Shown here one piece after another: positions 18,643 to 29,619 of a stretch of DNA of 64,000 bases. The first letter of the stretch is position 1. Each line of letters begins with the position of its first letter. This DNA is from Azomonas agilis (lineage in GTDB: Bacteria > Pseudomonadota > Gammaproteobacteria > Pseudomonadales > Pseudomonadaceae), in NCBI RefSeq assembly GCF_007830255.1, contig NZ_VLKG01000002.1, forward strand, positions 124,001-188,000, given 5' to 3'. Below the pieces are notes generated by a model that had not been told where the DNA came from, made no database searches, and saw only the letters and a program-made list of their open reading frames with translations. Both the position numbers and the translations under genes were made by a program.

Positions 18643-19932
18643 TTAGGGAAGTTCTGGGGTAGCGTAAAAAGCAGTCAGTACTTTGACCAGATGGGTTAGG
18701 TCATGACTGCCTGCTAGTTCACGGATGGAGTGCATGGCAAAGGTAGGCAATCCAATATCTAAAGTACGGATACCCAATTGGCCTGCAGTGATAGGGCCAA
18801 TGGTCGAGCCACAGCCCATATCTGAGCGCGTGGTGAAGCATTGCACCGGGATTTCTTCGGCCAAACATAGGTGCCGGAAAAATCCCGCCGTCTCGCTGTT
18901 GGTCGCATAGCGCTGATTGGCGTTAACCTTAATCACTGGGCCAGCATTGAGTTTGGGGCCATGATTAGCATCGTGTTTATCCGGGTAGTTAGGATGCAGT
19001 GCGTGGGCGTTATCGGCGGATATGAACAGCGAACGGCTGATCGCCCGCAATAAGCTGTCTTCTTTGGGGAATAGACGTTGCAGCGTTTGCCGCAAGAAGG
19101 GGCCATCCGCTCCACAAGCTGAAGTAGAGCCGATTTCTTCATGGTCGTGGCATACCAGCAAGCAGGTTTCCAGAGGGCTAGTGCGTAATAAGGCTTGTAG
19201 GCCAGCGTAGCAAGACAGCAGGTTATCCAGTCGCGCTCCGGCGATGAAGTCTTGATTCAAGCCGATTAAAGCCGCCGGTTGGGTGTCGTAAAGGCTTAGC
19301 TCGTAATCCAATACCACATCAGCAATGAGACCGTGTTCGCGTCCTAGTTGGTCGGCTAGCAAGGCTCTAAAATCCAATCCATCTTGATTGGGTACCTGAG
19401 CCAAAATGGGGGGTAATTCATTTTGAGCATTAATAGCCCAGCCTTTATTGGCTTCACGGTTTAAGTGAATGGCTAGGTTGGGAATGGTTGCAATGGGGTG
19501 ATGGAAGTCAATCAGTTGGCTTTCAATGCGGCTGTCTCGGCTAAAGGTAACGCGCCCTGCAATGGATAGATCACGGTCAAACCAAGGTGCCAGTAACGCA
19601 CCGCCGTAGACTTCGACACCTAACTGCCAGAATCCTTGGTTTTGTAATTCAGGCTGTGGTTTTACCCGTAGGCAAGGGCTGTCGGTATGGGCTCCCACTA
19701 ACCTCATGCCTCGTTCTGTAATAGGCTGAGTTCCCACCTGAATGGCAATGATGGATGAGTCATTGCGGGTGATGTAATAGCGGCCTCCGGCATCAATATT
19801 CCATGTGTCGCGTTCATCAAGCCGTTTGAAATTAGCCGCGTGCAGTAAGCGCACTAAGTTGGCGGTGGCATGGAAGGGGGTAGGAGAGGCTTTGAGAAAT
19901 TCAATGAGACCTTGATTGAGTTCTTCGTGCAT
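18643..19932 (-). CDS. apeB: M18 family aminopeptidase
   Basis: Cytosolic zinc aminopeptidase of the M18 (aspartyl aminopeptidase-like) family. Metal-binding segments: [14 protein letters not shown] (about residues 78-91), [31 protein letters not shown] and, near the C-terminus, [12 protein letters not shown]. 429 residues, normal. It lies downstream of rluA in the same direction with a 75-base gap, the Pseudomonas order minCDE-rluA-apeB. Confidence 0.94.
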   Translation of the reverse strand: MHEELNQGLIEFLKASPTPFHATANLVRLLHAANFKRLDERDTWNIDAGGRYYITRNDSSIIAIQVGTQPITERGMRLVGAHTDSPCLRVKPQPELQNQGFWQLGVEVYGGALLAPWFDRDLSIAGRVTFSRDSRIESQLIDFHHPIATIPNLAIHLNREANKGWAINAQNELPPILAQVPNQDGLDFRALLADQLGREHGLIADVVLDYELSLYDTQPAALIGLNQDFIAGARLDNLLSCYAGLQALLRTSPLETCLLVCHDHEEIGSTSACGADGPFLRQTLQRLFPKEDSLLRAISRSLFISADNAHALHPNYPDKHDANHGPKLNAGPVIKVNANQRYATNSETAGFFRHLCLAEEIPVQCFTTRSDMGCGSTIGPITAGQLGIRTLDIGLPTFAMHSIRELAGSHDLTHLVKVLTAFYATPELP

Positions 19933-20007
19933 CAGGCAGGCTCCGGTCAGCTATGAACCGGATTCTAGCCTATTTATCTCCTAAGCTCCTGATCTAAGTG
20001 GGCTGGA

Positions 20008-20643
20008 TCAAAAAGGGGCTGCACTCTCAAAGCTGAGAGGCATTCGAGTATCTGGGTGTGTGAGTGTTAAACGGCAGGCGTGCAGGCATAGTCTTGGGTA
20101 AGCGTGAAGTGCTTGCTCGTGGGCATACAAACGATCCCCCAGCAATGGGTGGCCTAGCGAGAGCATATGCACCCGTAGTTGGTGGGAGCGCCCTGTGACC
20201 GGTGTAAGCTCCACACGCGAGTAGTCCCCATAGCGTGCTAGGACTTGCCAGAAGGTGAGGGCATAACGGCCTTCCTGCATATCCACAACATGGCGTGGTT
20301 TGGTAGGTGGGTCGTAACGCAAAGGAAGCTCAATTTGGCCGCTGTCTTGGGGAGGATGTCCCCAACATAGGGCGGTGTACGCCTTATCTATTTCGCGATC
20401 ATGAAATTGCCGTGATAACTCGCGGTGGGCATCTGCATTCCGGGCTAAGACAATCAAGCCCGAAGTTTCCCAGTCTAGGCGATGCACAATACGCGCTTCG
20501 GGATAACCATGTTCTTGTAGGCGTGTGACCAAACAATCACGGTTATCCTCAGCACGGCCAGGGACGGACAGTAATAACGTAGGTTTTTCTACAACCAGCA
20601 AGGCACTGTCTTGATGGATGATGCGAATTTGGCTCAGTGGCAC
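20008..20643 (-). CDS. rluA: RluA-family rRNA/tRNA pseudouridine synthase
   Basis: Makes pseudouridine in 23S rRNA and tRNA if it is true RluA (positions 746 and 32 in E. coli). The catalytic motif is HRLDWETSGLIVLARN with the active aspartate; LTPVTGRSHQLRVHM and HPLLGDRLY follow. 211 residues and no S4 domain, as in RluA. It follows minE by 40 bases on the same strand as in Pseudomonas. Family certain, exact target site inferred. Confidence 0.9.
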   Translation of the reverse strand: MPLSQIRIIHQDSALLVVEKPTLLLSVPGRAEDNRDCLVTRLQEHGYPEARIVHRLDWETSGLIVLARNADAHRELSRQFHDREIDKAYTALCWGHPPQDSGQIELPLRYDPPTKPRHVVDMQEGRYALTFWQVLARYGDYSRVELTPVTGRSHQLRVHMLSLGHPLLGDRLYAHEQALHAYPRLCLHACRLTLTHPDTRMPLSFESAAPF

Positions 20644-20683
20644 AGAGCGTTCCTATCAAGTAGTACCAAGCAGGTTTGGCTCA

Positions 20684-20938
20684 TTAGCGTTCAGGAAGCG
20701 TCACATTCAATTCCAGAATGGAGCAATTCCCCTGATTTTCCAGCGCGACCTGAACTTGATCATTGTCCACATTAACGTATTTGCGAATCACCTCAAGCAG
20801 CTCTCTTTGTAAGGCTGGCAGGTAGTCAGGTTCGCAGCGTTGATTACGCTCATGGGCAACGATAATTTGCAGACGCTCTTTCGCGATGGAGGCAGGAGTT
20901 TGCTTCTTGCGTTCACGAAAGAAGTCCAGAAGATTCAT
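20684..20938 (-). CDS. minE: Cell division topological specificity factor MinE
   Basis: Stimulates the ATPase of membrane-bound MinD and displaces MinC, setting up pole-to-pole oscillation that places the division septum at mid-cell. The N-terminal membrane-targeting and anti-MinCD part ([31 protein letters not shown]) and the C-terminal dimerisation domain are complete in 84 residues. Its ATG overlaps the minD stop by four bases. Confidence 0.96.
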   Translation of the reverse strand: MNLLDFFRERKKQTPASIAKERLQIIVAHERNQRCEPDYLPALQRELLEVIRKYVNVDNDQVQVALENQGNCSILELNVTLPER

Positions 20939-21750
20939 TCACGACCTCCAAAAATACGTTGCAGGAATCCATGCTTTTTAACATCTAAAAAGCGATGTTC
21001 AACATCTTTGCCTAATAGCCGATCTACGGCATCGCTATAGGCTTGGCCTGCGTCACTTTCGTCATCCAAGATGACAGGAATACCTTGGTTAGAGGCCTTT
21101 AAAACTGATTTTGATTCAGGAATAACTCCGAGCAGGCGGATGGATAGAATTTCTTCCACATCCTCAACGCCGAGCATTTCACCTTTTTCCACTCGATCTG
21201 GGCTGTAGCGAGTCAGCAACAGACGTTCTTTAATCGGTTCTAAACCTAGCTCAGCCCGACGAGATTTGCTGGCTAATAACCCAAGCATACGGTCAGAGTC
21301 TCGTACTGAGGAGACCTCAGGATTGGTGACGACTATGGCCTCATCAGCAAAATACATGGCCAGATGGGCACCTTTTTCGATACCCGCAGGGGAGTCGCAG
21401 ATTACGAAGTCGAAATTACTGGCCAGTTCGCTGATAACACGCTCCACACCTTCAGTGGTCAAAGCGTCTTTATCACGAGTTTGACTAGCGGCCAAAACAT
21501 ATAGGTTTTCCAGACGCTTATCTTTGATCAGCGCTTGGGCGAGGGTGGCATCCTCTTGGATAACGTTGACGAAGTCGTAGACGACACGCCGTTCGCAACC
21601 CATGATGAGATCCAGATTGCGTAGGCCGACATCAAAGTCGATGATCACGGTTTTATAACCGCGCAAAGCAAGCCCTGTGCCGATTGACGCGCTGGTCGTT
21701 GTTTTGCCAACACCACCCTTGCCGGAGGTGACTACGATAATCTTGGCCAA
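20935..21750 (-). CDS. minD: Septum site-determining ATPase MinD
   Basis: ParA/MRP-type ATPase that recruits MinC to the membrane. The deviant Walker A motif [15 protein letters not shown] is at the N-terminus, followed by [17 protein letters not shown] and [11 protein letters not shown]. The C-terminus ends in an amphipathic membrane-targeting helix ([16 protein letters not shown]). 271 residues, as in E. coli (270). Second gene of minCDE, 89 bases after minC. Confidence 0.97.
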   Translation of the reverse strand: MAKIIVVTSGKGGVGKTTTSASIGTGLALRGYKTVIIDFDVGLRNLDLIMGCERRVVYDFVNVIQEDATLAQALIKDKRLENLYVLAASQTRDKDALTTEGVERVISELASNFDFVICDSPAGIEKGAHLAMYFADEAIVVTNPEVSSVRDSDRMLGLLASKSRRAELGLEPIKERLLLTRYSPDRVEKGEMLGVEDVEEILSIRLLGVIPESKSVLKASNQGIPVILDDESDAGQAYSDAVDRLLGKDVEHRFLDVKKHGFLQRIFGGRE

Positions 21751-21839
21751 GACGATTTACCTTATGTGCTGTTTGGGAGCCGTTATACCTTAAAGGTATG
21801 TCTCTTAATTGGATCTAAAACAATTTTGCAGAGTATCCG

Positions 21840-22571
21840 TTAAAGGGGGCGGAGGTTCAATGTATCCCCTTCAAGGCTAATTTGGGTCGCCTCCCCCCAG
21901 AGAGGGTGACGGCGTAAGTCTTCAGCTACTTTGTAACAACCTGCAATAGAAAGCATTTCTGCGGCCAGTTGCTTGCAAAAAATCTGAGCTGAGGTATTTC
22001 CTTTAATGCCTGCTAAAGCGCGTCCTCGTAAAGGAGCATAAACATGAATATTTCCATCCGCTAACAATTCTGCTCCCGGACTGACGGGGGCCAAAACGAT
22101 TAAATCCCCCTGAGTATATACTTGCTGCCCTCCACGAATGGGTTGGTTGATGATGCGAGCAGGTTTATATACAGGTTCTAAAGGGGGTGCAGGTTTAGGA
22201 GCGCTACTTTCATCGCTTGGAGGGAGTGGGCGTGTTTTGGGCTGTGCCCCCATGCCTGGCAATATAGGGAGATTGAGCCGATATGCTGCTTCCAAATGCG
22301 CAGGATGGGTAGCACGCAGTCCCAAAGGACAGAGTCCATGCTTACGACATAACTGCATCAGCGCGGCCAGATTGAGCTCGCTAGATTCAGGAGGAAGCCG
22401 ATCCAGGGCCAGCACAAGCGGGGTGTTGCTAAAAAATTGGGGCGCACGCTCAACTTTTGCGGCTAATTGCCAGTCTAAGCGCTCTAAGTCGTTGTGCTCT
22501 AGCTCCAGTACGGTGACGGCCAGCATGCTGCCTCTAAGCTGAAACACGGGGTTTTGCTCTGCCTGAGTCAT
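21840..22571 (-). CDS. minC: Septum site-determining protein MinC
   Basis: Inhibitor of FtsZ ring formation. The N-terminal FtsZ-acting domain spans about residues 1-105, a Pro-rich linker follows, and the C-terminal beta-helix domain (from [27 protein letters not shown]) binds MinD. In E. coli MinC the MinD contact is an RSGQ motif; here the same place reads RGGQ. 243 residues. First gene of the operon with a good promoter upstream. Confidence 0.95.
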   Translation of the reverse strand: MTQAEQNPVFQLRGSMLAVTVLELEHNDLERLDWQLAAKVERAPQFFSNTPLVLALDRLPPESSELNLAALMQLCRKHGLCPLGLRATHPAHLEAAYRLNLPILPGMGAQPKTRPLPPSDESSAPKPAPPLEPVYKPARIINQPIRGGQQVYTQGDLIVLAPVSPGAELLADGNIHVYAPLRGRALAGIKGNTSAQIFCKQLAAEMLSIAGCYKVAEDLRRHPLWGEATQISLEGDTLNLRPL

Positions 22572-22601
22572 GTTTGATCTGCTGATGCTAAATGGCGACG
22601 A

Positions 22602-22630
22602 CTTATAGCGGGATGTGCTTCATGCTGCAA
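22602..22630 (-). promoter_or_regulatory. Sigma-70 promoter of minCDE
   Basis: On the minus strand: TTGCAG, a 17-base spacer and TATAAG, with the -10 box about 30 bases before the minC ATG. Spacing and hexamers fit a housekeeping promoter well. Confidence 0.65.
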
Positions 22631-22754
22631 GTGGTGCTTAAAAATAAAGGAGTTTGACCAAGGGGTTTGAGATTGGCTTTGCATTTTAAGCCCAAGGAGT
22701 ATCCCGATGTTCTCGTTAAAGTTTTTCTTTATTTTGTCACAGTTAGGCTTTTGA

Positions 22755-23678
22755 ATGGATCGTCCAAAGTTTCGGTTGTATTTTCTTCATCCTCGTTTTT
22801 GGTTCACTTGGCTTTGGTTAGGAGCCCTTTGGCTGTTGATTCAGCTTCCGTACTCATTCATTTTGAAGCTAGGACGCGGTTTGGGCTATTTGATGTATCC
22901 GATAGCCATCTCACGCCGAGAGATTGTGCGCCGCAATTTAGAGCTGTGCTTTCCTGATTGGTCTTTAGAACAGCGTCAGCATCTTTTACGCGAAAATTTT
23001 GCCTCCACAGGGACGGCCTTTTTGGAAATGGCCATGAGTTGGTGGTGGCCCAAGCAGCGCTTAGCACGCCTAGCCCATATTGAAGGCATAGAGCATTTGG
23101 CTGAGGCTCAATCTGAGGGGCAAGGAGTTATTTTAATGGCCTTGCACTTTACAACCTTGGAGATAGGAGCCGCACTACTGGGACAGAAGTACACCATTGA
23201 TGGCATGTATCGTAAGCACAAAAATCCTTGCTTTGACTACATACAGCGCCGAGGGCGTGAGCGTCATAACTTAGACTCTACCGCTATTGAGCGTGGAGAC
23301 ATCCGAGGCATGCTTAAGGCATTGCGGGCTGGACGGGTGATTTGGTATGCCCCAGATCAGGACTATGGACGGCAACACAGTGTTTTTGTGCCGTTATTTG
23401 GGGTTACAGCAGCAACCGTAACCGCGACCAGTACATTTGCCCGTTTGGGTCGAGCTAAAGTTGTGCCTTTTGTTCAACAGCGCTTAAAAGATGGATCAGG
23501 TTATAAGCTAATTATCTATCCTGCGTTGGAAAACTTTCCGGCACAAACAGAAGAGGCCGATTGTTTACGCATTAATCAGTGGGTGGAATGGGCGGTACGC
23601 CAGCATCCTGAACAGTATTTATGGGCGCATAGACGTTTTAAGACACGTCCTGTGGGAGAGGTTGGCTTATACCAATAA
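22755..23678 (+). CDS. lpxL: Lipid A biosynthesis acyltransferase (LpxL/HtrB family)
   Basis: Inner-membrane enzyme that adds a secondary acyl chain to Kdo2-lipid IVA. The N-terminal membrane helix is WLWLGALWLLIQLPYSFIL; the HX4E catalytic motif is in MALHFTTLEIGA; the downstream blocks are MYRKHKNPCFD and WYAPDQDYG. 307 residues, normal. Which acyl group it transfers and whether it is LpxL- or LpxM-like cannot be told. It is divergent from minC, as PA3242 is in Pseudomonas. Confidence 0.9.
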   Translation: MDRPKFRLYFLHPRFWFTWLWLGALWLLIQLPYSFILKLGRGLGYLMYPIAISRREIVRRNLELCFPDWSLEQRQHLLRENFASTGTAFLEMAMSWWWPKQRLARLAHIEGIEHLAEAQSEGQGVILMALHFTTLEIGAALLGQKYTIDGMYRKHKNPCFDYIQRRGRERHNLDSTAIERGDIRGMLKALRAGRVIWYAPDQDYGRQHSVFVPLFGVTAATVTATSTFARLGRAKVVPFVQQRLKDGSGYKLIIYPALENFPAQTEEADCLRINQWVEWAVRQHPEQYLWAHRRFKTRPVGEVGLYQ

Positions 23679-23853
23679 AGTATTTATTTAATTAATATCG
23701 ACTGGGTCAGAAGACTTTAAGTCCTAAAAACATTGGCTTTCTAAGATTTCAAAGGCTATACCTTGGTCTGGATTAATACTTTTGTCGATTGGCTTCAGTA
23801 CTAGGCCAGATTAGAGTTAAATCGGCTCCGCCATAGCTTAGGATAAAAAAAAT

Positions 23854-24171
23854 ATGCAAGAAACTAACGACGACATCCAAAGGATTTATGAAGATCCGCG
23901 CTTTAAGGAATTAGTTGCTAAGAAAAGTGGCTTTGCCAACTTATTATCAGTAATTATTCTGGGTGCGTATTTTGCGTTTATTCTGCTGATCGCATTTGAC
24001 CCAAAACTGCTTGGAATACCTGTGGTTGAAGGATCTCCCATTACCTGGGGTATTCCTATGGGGGTCGGTATTATTCTGCTCTCCTTCTTGCTGACAGGCG
24101 TATATACCCTGCGTGCTAATGGCGAGTTTGATAACTTGACCAAGGAAGTTTTGAGCGAGGTGCAGAAATGA
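23854..24171 (+). CDS. DUF485 membrane protein (YjcH-like)
   Basis: 105 residues with two membrane helices (about 31-50 and 63-85) and the family start [19 protein letters not shown]485 proteins are encoded directly before ActP acetate permeases in many bacteria, as here (four-base ATGA overlap), and probably form part of or assist the transporter. Its specific role is unknown. Confidence 0.88.
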   Translation: MQETNDDIQRIYEDPRFKELVAKKSGFANLLSVIILGAYFAFILLIAFDPKLLGIPVVEGSPITWGIPMGVGIILLSFLLTGVYTLRANGEFDNLTKEVLSEVQK

Positions 24172-25844
24172 TTGCGCGTGCGGTATTAGCGACAGCGTTA
24201 TTAGCAGCATCTTCTGCGCTTTTAGCAGGGGAGGCTATGACGGGTGAGGTACAGAAGCAGGCCACCAACTGGACGGCCATTCTGATGTTCCTAGCCTTTA
24301 TCGTAGGTACTATGGGGATTACCAAGTGGGCCGCTAAGCGGAACACTTCTACCTCTGACTACTACACGGCAGGCGGTGGTATTACCGGTTTCCAAAATGG
24401 TTTGGCGATTGCGGGTGACTATATGTCCGCAGCCTCCTTCTTGGGAATTTCTGCACTGGTATATAGCAGTGGTTATGATGGCTTGATCTACTCCATCGGC
24501 TTCTTGGTTGGTTGGCCGCTGATTCTGTTCATCATTGCCGAACGTCTGCGTAACTTGGGTAAGTTTACCTTCTCCGATGTGGCTTCCTATCGCTTAGGAC
24601 AGACTGAGATTCGTCTGTTGTCGGCGTTTGGTTCCTTGGTGGTGGTGGCTTTCTACCTGATCGCTCAGATGGTGGGTGCCGGTAAACTGATCCAACTGCT
24701 GTTTGGTTTGGATTACATGGTTGCCGTGGTTCTAGTCGGCGTGTTGATGATTGTTTATGTATTCTTTGGTGGCATGCTAGCCACTACTTGGGTGCAGATC
24801 ATCAAAGCTGTTCTGCTGTTGTCAGGTGCCAGCTTCATGGCCTTTATGGTTCTGAAGTCTGTGAATTTTGACGTTGTCAAAATGTTCTCCGATGCCATTG
24901 CTATCCATCCAAAACATGATGCAATCATGGCTCCTGGTGGACTGGTTTCTGACCCTATCTCTGCCATCTCCTTGGGTATGGCTCTGATGTTTGGTACCGC
25001 TGGCTTACCACACATTTTGATGCGCTTCTTCACCGTTGCGGATGCTCGTGAAGCCCGTAAGAGCGTGTTCTACGCTACAGGCTTTATCGGTTACTTCTAC
25101 ATCCTAACTTTTGTGATTGGTTTCGGCGCTATCTTGCTGGTTATGACTAATCCTGAGTTCAAAGATGCTGCCGGTGCCATTGTAGGTGGCACTAACATGG
25201 TTGCTGTCCACCTAGCGAGTGCTGTGGGTGGTAACGTGTTCCTTGGCTTTATCTCTGCGGTTGCCTTTGCCACCATTCTGGCCGTAGTAGCTGGTTTGAC
25301 TCTGGCCGGTGCTTCTGCGGTGTCCCATGACCTGTACGCTTGCGTAATTAAAGGTGGCTACACCAAAGATGGTGGTCGTGCGACTGAAGATGATGCCATG
25401 CGCGTAACCAAGATCACTACCTTGGCTCTGGGCGTAGTTGCTATCCTGCTGGGTATCATCTTCGAGAAACAAAACATTGCCTTCATGGTAGGTCTGGCCT
25501 TCTCCATCGCTGCTAGCTGTAACTTCCCTGTGTTACTGCTGTCTATGTACTGGAAAGATCTGACTACCCGTGGTGCTCTGATCGGTGGTGCCTTGGGCCT
25601 GCTTACAGCACTTGTGCTGACCATTCTGAGCCCAACGGTTTGGGTTGATGTACTGGGTAATACCAGCGCTATCTTCCCCTGGAAATACCCAGCGCTCTTC
25701 TCTGTAACAACAGCCTTCGTAGGTATCTGGTTCTTCTCGATCACCGATAAGTCCAAAGCTGCTCAAGAGGCTCGTGCCAAGTTCATCCCTCAGTTTGTAC
25801 GTTCGCAAACTGGTTTGGGTGCTGCTGGTGCTTCGGCTCACTAA
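24168..25844 (+). CDS. actP: Cation/acetate symporter
   Basis: Sodium:solute symporter family permease for acetate and related short carboxylates. A cleavable-looking N-terminal hydrophobic segment ([15 protein letters not shown]) precedes about 13 membrane helices; the family signature includes [29 protein letters not shown]. 558 residues (E. coli 549). acs is not nearby, unlike in enterics. Codon use is strongly biased to C-ending codons, suggesting high expression. Confidence 0.94.
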   Translation: MIARAVLATALLAASSALLAGEAMTGEVQKQATNWTAILMFLAFIVGTMGITKWAAKRNTSTSDYYTAGGGITGFQNGLAIAGDYMSAASFLGISALVYSSGYDGLIYSIGFLVGWPLILFIIAERLRNLGKFTFSDVASYRLGQTEIRLLSAFGSLVVVAFYLIAQMVGAGKLIQLLFGLDYMVAVVLVGVLMIVYVFFGGMLATTWVQIIKAVLLLSGASFMAFMVLKSVNFDVVKMFSDAIAIHPKHDAIMAPGGLVSDPISAISLGMALMFGTAGLPHILMRFFTVADAREARKSVFYATGFIGYFYILTFVIGFGAILLVMTNPEFKDAAGAIVGGTNMVAVHLASAVGGNVFLGFISAVAFATILAVVAGLTLAGASAVSHDLYACVIKGGYTKDGGRATEDDAMRVTKITTLALGVVAILLGIIFEKQNIAFMVGLAFSIAASCNFPVLLLSMYWKDLTTRGALIGGALGLLTALVLTILSPTVWVDVLGNTSAIFPWKYPALFSVTTAFVGIWFFSITDKSKAAQEARAKFIPQFVRSQTGLGAAGASAH

Positions 25845-25857
25845 TACTGAGTTGTAA

Positions 25858-25890
25858 TAAAAAAGGCAGCCTTCGGGCTGCCTTTTTTTG
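25858..25890. terminator. Bidirectional Rho-independent terminator
   Basis: An eight-base-pair GC-rich stem (AGGCAGCC with GGCTGCCT) with a UUCG tetraloop, extended by an A run before and seven T after. Works for actP and for the convergent puuB-like gene. Confidence 0.93.
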
Positions 25891-25896
25891 TGGTCG

Positions 25897-27183
25897 TTAA
25901 AATCCGATCCGATCCCGTAAGCTGTAGTACAGTGCCCCTAGTGCGGTTAATGGAGTGCGTAGGTAGTGGCCCCCGGGAAATGGGTAATGGGGAAGGCTGG
26001 CAAAAGCATCAAAACGTTCTGCCTGCCCCTGAATAGCTTCGGCCAGTATTTTTCCGGCCAGATGGGTATAGGTTACGCCATGCCCGCTACAACCTTGAGC
26101 GTAATAGATGTTATCGGTGAGACGGCCCACTTGGGGTAAGCGAGATAGGGTGAGTAAGAAATTGCCTGTCCAAGCATAGTCAATCTTGACCTGAGCCAGT
26201 TGTGGGAAGGTTTTCAGCATCTTAGGGCGAATGATGTTTTGGATATCTCCCGGATCGCGAGCGCCATAGGTCACTCCACCCCCATAAATCAGGCGACGAT
26301 CTGCAGATAAACGGTAGTAATCCAGTAAATAGTTACAGTCCTCAACGCAGTGGTTTTGCGGTAATAGACTTCGGGCGAGCTCAGGGGAAAGCGGTTCTGT
26401 CGTTATCACTTGACTGCCGCAGGGCATGGATTTAGCAGCCAATTCAGGAGCTAATCCCGTGTCTAAGTAAGCATTACCGGCAATAACCAGAAATTTGCAC
26501 CGCACCTGCCCTTGGGGTGTATAGACAATCGGTTGAGGCGTGCGATCAATGCGTAAGGCTGGAGTCTGCTCGTAAATGGTTCCACCCAGTGATTCAAAGG
26601 CTGAGGCTTCGCCCAAAGCAAGGTTCAATGGATGGATATGGCCTCCCATATGATCCAGCATTCCACCGATGTAGCGGGTGCTACCCACATATTTTTGTAG
26701 TTCCTGGTGGTCTAATAATTCAAGTTGTTGGTATCCGTAACGCTGCCAGAGCGTTTTTTGTTGCGCTAAATGGCGCATTTGTTTAGGGGTAAAAGCTGCA
26801 AAAATGCCACCATTGTGTAGGTTACAGTCGATTTGATAGCGGCTAACCCGTTCCCGAATAATTTGGCTGCCTTCAAAGGCCATAGCCCCAATAAGTTGAG
26901 CTGCTTGGGTGGTGGTGGATTGCTCCACCGTATCAAGGTCACGGCTGTAGCTGTTAACGATTTGCCCACCGTTGCGTCCTGAGGCTCCAAAGCCTACTTT
27001 GATGGCTTCCAACACCACAACTCGGTATCCTGCTTCAGCAAGAAACAGTGCTGTAGAAAGCCCGGTATAACCTGCTCCTATGACACATACGTCTGTTTCT
27101 ATGTGTTCTGAAAGACTAGGGCGATTAGGTGCAGGCTGGGCGCTCGCTACATAGTAGGAGTTTGGATAGGTAGTCTCAGTCAT
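25897..27183 (-). CDS. puuB: Gamma-glutamylputrescine oxidase-like FAD oxidoreductase
   Basis: FAD amine oxidase of the DAO family. It follows E. coli PuuB from end to end: VCVIGAGYTGLSTALFLAEAGY (FAD binding), GFGASGRNGGQIVNSYSRD, DHMGGHIHPLNLALGEA, VEDCNYLLDYYRLSADRRLIYGGGV read in part, and HGVTYTHLAGK. PuuB oxidises gamma-glutamylputrescine in putrescine breakdown. No other puu genes adjoin, so the substrate may be a related gamma-glutamylated amine. 428 residues, as PuuB (426). It lies alone between a bidirectional terminator and tRNA-Val. Confidence 0.85.
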   Translation of the reverse strand: MTETTYPNSYYVASAQPAPNRPSLSEHIETDVCVIGAGYTGLSTALFLAEAGYRVVVLEAIKVGFGASGRNGGQIVNSYSRDLDTVEQSTTTQAAQLIGAMAFEGSQIIRERVSRYQIDCNLHNGGIFAAFTPKQMRHLAQQKTLWQRYGYQQLELLDHQELQKYVGSTRYIGGMLDHMGGHIHPLNLALGEASAFESLGGTIYEQTPALRIDRTPQPIVYTPQGQVRCKFLVIAGNAYLDTGLAPELAAKSMPCGSQVITTEPLSPELARSLLPQNHCVEDCNYLLDYYRLSADRRLIYGGGVTYGARDPGDIQNIIRPKMLKTFPQLAQVKIDYAWTGNFLLTLSRLPQVGRLTDNIYYAQGCSGHGVTYTHLAGKILAEAIQGQAERFDAFASLPHYPFPGGHYLRTPLTALGALYYSLRDRIGF

Positions 27184-27271
27184 AAAAATTCCTAGAGTTG
27201 TTCAAAGTCGAAAAAAGAGCATGCCTTAGTCTGTATTACAGAAGATATCGGTCTACTGTGGGTGAAAGTTC

Positions 27272-27299
27272 TTGACTCTGAACTTATTTTCCATAGAAT
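27272..27299 (+). promoter_or_regulatory. Promoter of tRNA-Val(GAC)
   Basis: TTGACT, a 16-base spacer and TAGAAT, followed by a GC-rich discriminator GGCGCGCC, 14 bases before the mature tRNA. The GC-rich start region is typical of stringently controlled tRNA genes. Confidence 0.75.
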
Positions 27300-27312
27300 G
27301 GCGCGCCATTGA

Positions 27313-27389
27313 AGGCACATAGCTCAGTTGGTTAGAGCACCACCTTGACATGGTGGGGGTCGTTGGTTCGAGTCCAATTGTGCCTACCA
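27313..27389 (+). tRNA. tRNA-Val (anticodon GAC)
   Basis: 77 bases with an encoded CCA end. Acceptor arms AGGCACA and TGTGCCT pair fully, the anticodon loop is TTGACAT between CCACC and GGTGG, and the T loop is TTCGAGT. Single gene with its own promoter and terminator. Confidence 0.97.
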
Positions 27390-27430
27390 AACAAAGGTTT
27401 GTAGATGCTTAAAACTGCAAGCCGTTATAA

Positions 27431-27456
27431 AAAGCCCGCCTAATGCGGGCTTTTTT
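27431..27456 (+). terminator. Rho-independent terminator after tRNA-Val
   Basis: A stem AAAGCCCGC with GCGGGCTTT, five-base loop, ending in six T, about 40 bases after the tRNA. Confidence 0.9.
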
Positions 27457-27687
27457 GTTCCCAAAACGGGCAGGAGAAGATTGGATACTCAGTGACTTGA
27501 ATCTTGCGCTGATGCTAGACTTCTCCGGCTTTATGGTTTTTTTGATGTAAATTTTTAGTGTTCCAGTGATTGTGGCTCGTATATCCAAAATTGCTACCAG
27601 AGTAAGGTAGCAGGATAGAGGTCGCTTACTGGCTTAATCCCACCCATGTGGCCTTTGGTAGGGGTCACCACTAGGAGAGGAGGCGCC

Positions 27688-29613
27688 ATGCCCATTATTA
27701 CTCTTCCCGATGGCAGTCAACGCTCATTCGAGCAATCGGTATCTATTCTTGAAGTTGCACAATCCATTGGCCCCGGATTGGCTAAGTCCACGTTAGCCGG
27801 TCGGGTTAACGGACGCTTGATGGATGCCTGTGATCTGATTGAGCAGGATGCGACGCTACAGATCATCACCCCCAAAGATGATGAAGGCTTAGAGATTATT
27901 CGCCATTCCTGTGCGCACTTGGTAGGACATGCGGTGAAGCAACTCTATCCGAGCGCCAAAATGGTGATTGGGCCGGTGATTGATGAAGGGTTTTACTACG
28001 ACATAGCGACCGATCGCCCCTTTACTCCAGAAGATCTCGCCGCCATCGAGCAGCGTATGAAAGAGCTGATCGATAGGGACTACGATGTCATTAAAAAAAT
28101 GACTCCTCGGGCTGATGTGATCGAAGTATTTAAAGCGCGGGGTGAAGACTATAAGTTGCGCCTTATCGAGGATATGCCCGACGAGCAGGCGATGGGTCTG
28201 TATTTCCACGAAGAATACGTGGATATGTGCCGTGGCCCGCACGTTCCGAATACGCGCTTTCTCAAGTCCTTTAAGCTGACCAAGTTATCAGGCGCTTACT
28301 GGCGCGGAGATTCTAAAAACGAGCAATTGCAGCGCGTTTACGGAACGGCTTGGGCCGATAAAAAGCAATTGGCCGCTTACGTTAAGCGTATAGAAGAGGC
28401 TGAAAAACGCGACCACCGCAAGATCGGTAAACGTTTAGACCTGTTTCACACCCAAGAGGAAGCTCCGGGCATGGTGTTTTGGCACCCTAATGGCTGGACG
28501 ATTTATCAGGTGTTGGAACAGCACATGCGCCAAGTACAGCGCGAGCATGGCTACCAAGAGATCCGTACACCCCAAGTAGTAGACCGCGTGCTGTGGGAAA
28601 AATCAGGGCACTGGGCGAACTACGCGGAGAATATGTTCACCACTGAGTCGGAAAGCCGTGATTACGCTATTAAGCCCATGAATTGTCCTTGCCATGTGCA
28701 AGTATATAATCAGGGGCTTAAAAGTTACCGCGAGTTGCCCCTGCGTTTAGCCGAGTTTGGTGCTTGTCATCGTAATGAACCTTCCGGTGCTTTGCATGGC
28801 ATCATGCGGGTGCGCGGTTTTACTCAGGACGATGCTCATATCTTCTGTACCGAAGAGCAGATGCAAAGCGAGTCTGCGGACTTTATCCGTCTAACCCGTC
28901 AGGTGTATGCGGACTTTGGCTTTGAAGATATTCAGCTAAAACTTTCAACCCGTCCTGAAAAGCGTGTAGGCTCTGATGATCTTTGGGATCGTGCTGAAGC
29001 GGCCCTAGCCGCTGCTTTGGATGCGGCTGGTTTACCCTATGACTTGCAGCCGGGTGAGGGTGCATTTTATGGCCCGAAAATTGAGTTTTCTCTCAAAGAT
29101 TGCTTAGGTCGTGTTTGGCAGTGTGGTACCTTACAGCTAGACTTCAACTTGCCCATTCGTTTGGGTGCAGAGTACGTTAGCGAAGATAACGGCCGTAAAA
29201 ATCCTGTCATGTTGCACCGGGCTATCTTAGGCTCCTTTGAGCGCTTTATTGGTATCCTGATTGAACACTACGAGGGATCATTCCCCGCTTGGTTAGCACC
29301 GCAGCAAGCAGTGATTATGAACATCACCGATAAGCAGGCGGATTTTGCACTCAAATTAGAGCAAAAGCTAAATCAACAAGGATTCCGCGTTAAGGCTGAC
29401 TTGAGAAACGAAAAAATCGGCTTTAAAATTCGCGAGTATACTTTGCTCAAGGTTCCCTATCTTTTGGTTATTGGAGATCGGGAAGTTGAGACAGACAGTG
29501 TCGCTGTGCGTACCCGAGAAGGGGTGGATCTAGGTTCCATGCCAATTGAGCGCTTCACTCAGCTACTGAATGAGGCAATAGCTCAACGCGGGCGGCAAGA
29601 AAAAACGGAGTAA
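27688..29613 (+). CDS. thrS: Threonyl-tRNA synthetase
   Basis: Class II synthetase that charges tRNA-Thr. Domains in order: TGS (residues 1-60), editing domain with [14 protein letters not shown], the catalytic core with class II motifs and MNCPCH providing the zinc cysteine, and an anticodon-binding C-terminal domain. The start at 27688 has AGGAGAGGAGG upstream and gives 641 residues beginning [11 protein letters not shown], as in other ThrS; an upstream ATG at 27646 would add 14 unlikely residues. First gene of the thrS-infC-rpmI-rplT-pheST-ihfA cluster. Confidence 0.97.
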   Translation: MPIITLPDGSQRSFEQSVSILEVAQSIGPGLAKSTLAGRVNGRLMDACDLIEQDATLQIITPKDDEGLEIIRHSCAHLVGHAVKQLYPSAKMVIGPVIDEGFYYDIATDRPFTPEDLAAIEQRMKELIDRDYDVIKKMTPRADVIEVFKARGEDYKLRLIEDMPDEQAMGLYFHEEYVDMCRGPHVPNTRFLKSFKLTKLSGAYWRGDSKNEQLQRVYGTAWADKKQLAAYVKRIEEAEKRDHRKIGKRLDLFHTQEEAPGMVFWHPNGWTIYQVLEQHMRQVQREHGYQEIRTPQVVDRVLWEKSGHWANYAENMFTTESESRDYAIKPMNCPCHVQVYNQGLKSYRELPLRLAEFGACHRNEPSGALHGIMRVRGFTQDDAHIFCTEEQMQSESADFIRLTRQVYADFGFEDIQLKLSTRPEKRVGSDDLWDRAEAALAAALDAAGLPYDLQPGEGAFYGPKIEFSLKDCLGRVWQCGTLQLDFNLPIRLGAEYVSEDNGRKNPVMLHRAILGSFERFIGILIEHYEGSFPAWLAPQQAVIMNITDKQADFALKLEQKLNQQGFRVKADLRNEKIGFKIREYTLLKVPYLLVIGDREVETDSVAVRTREGVDLGSMPIERFTQLLNEAIAQRGRQEKTE

Positions 29614-29619
29614 TTAACT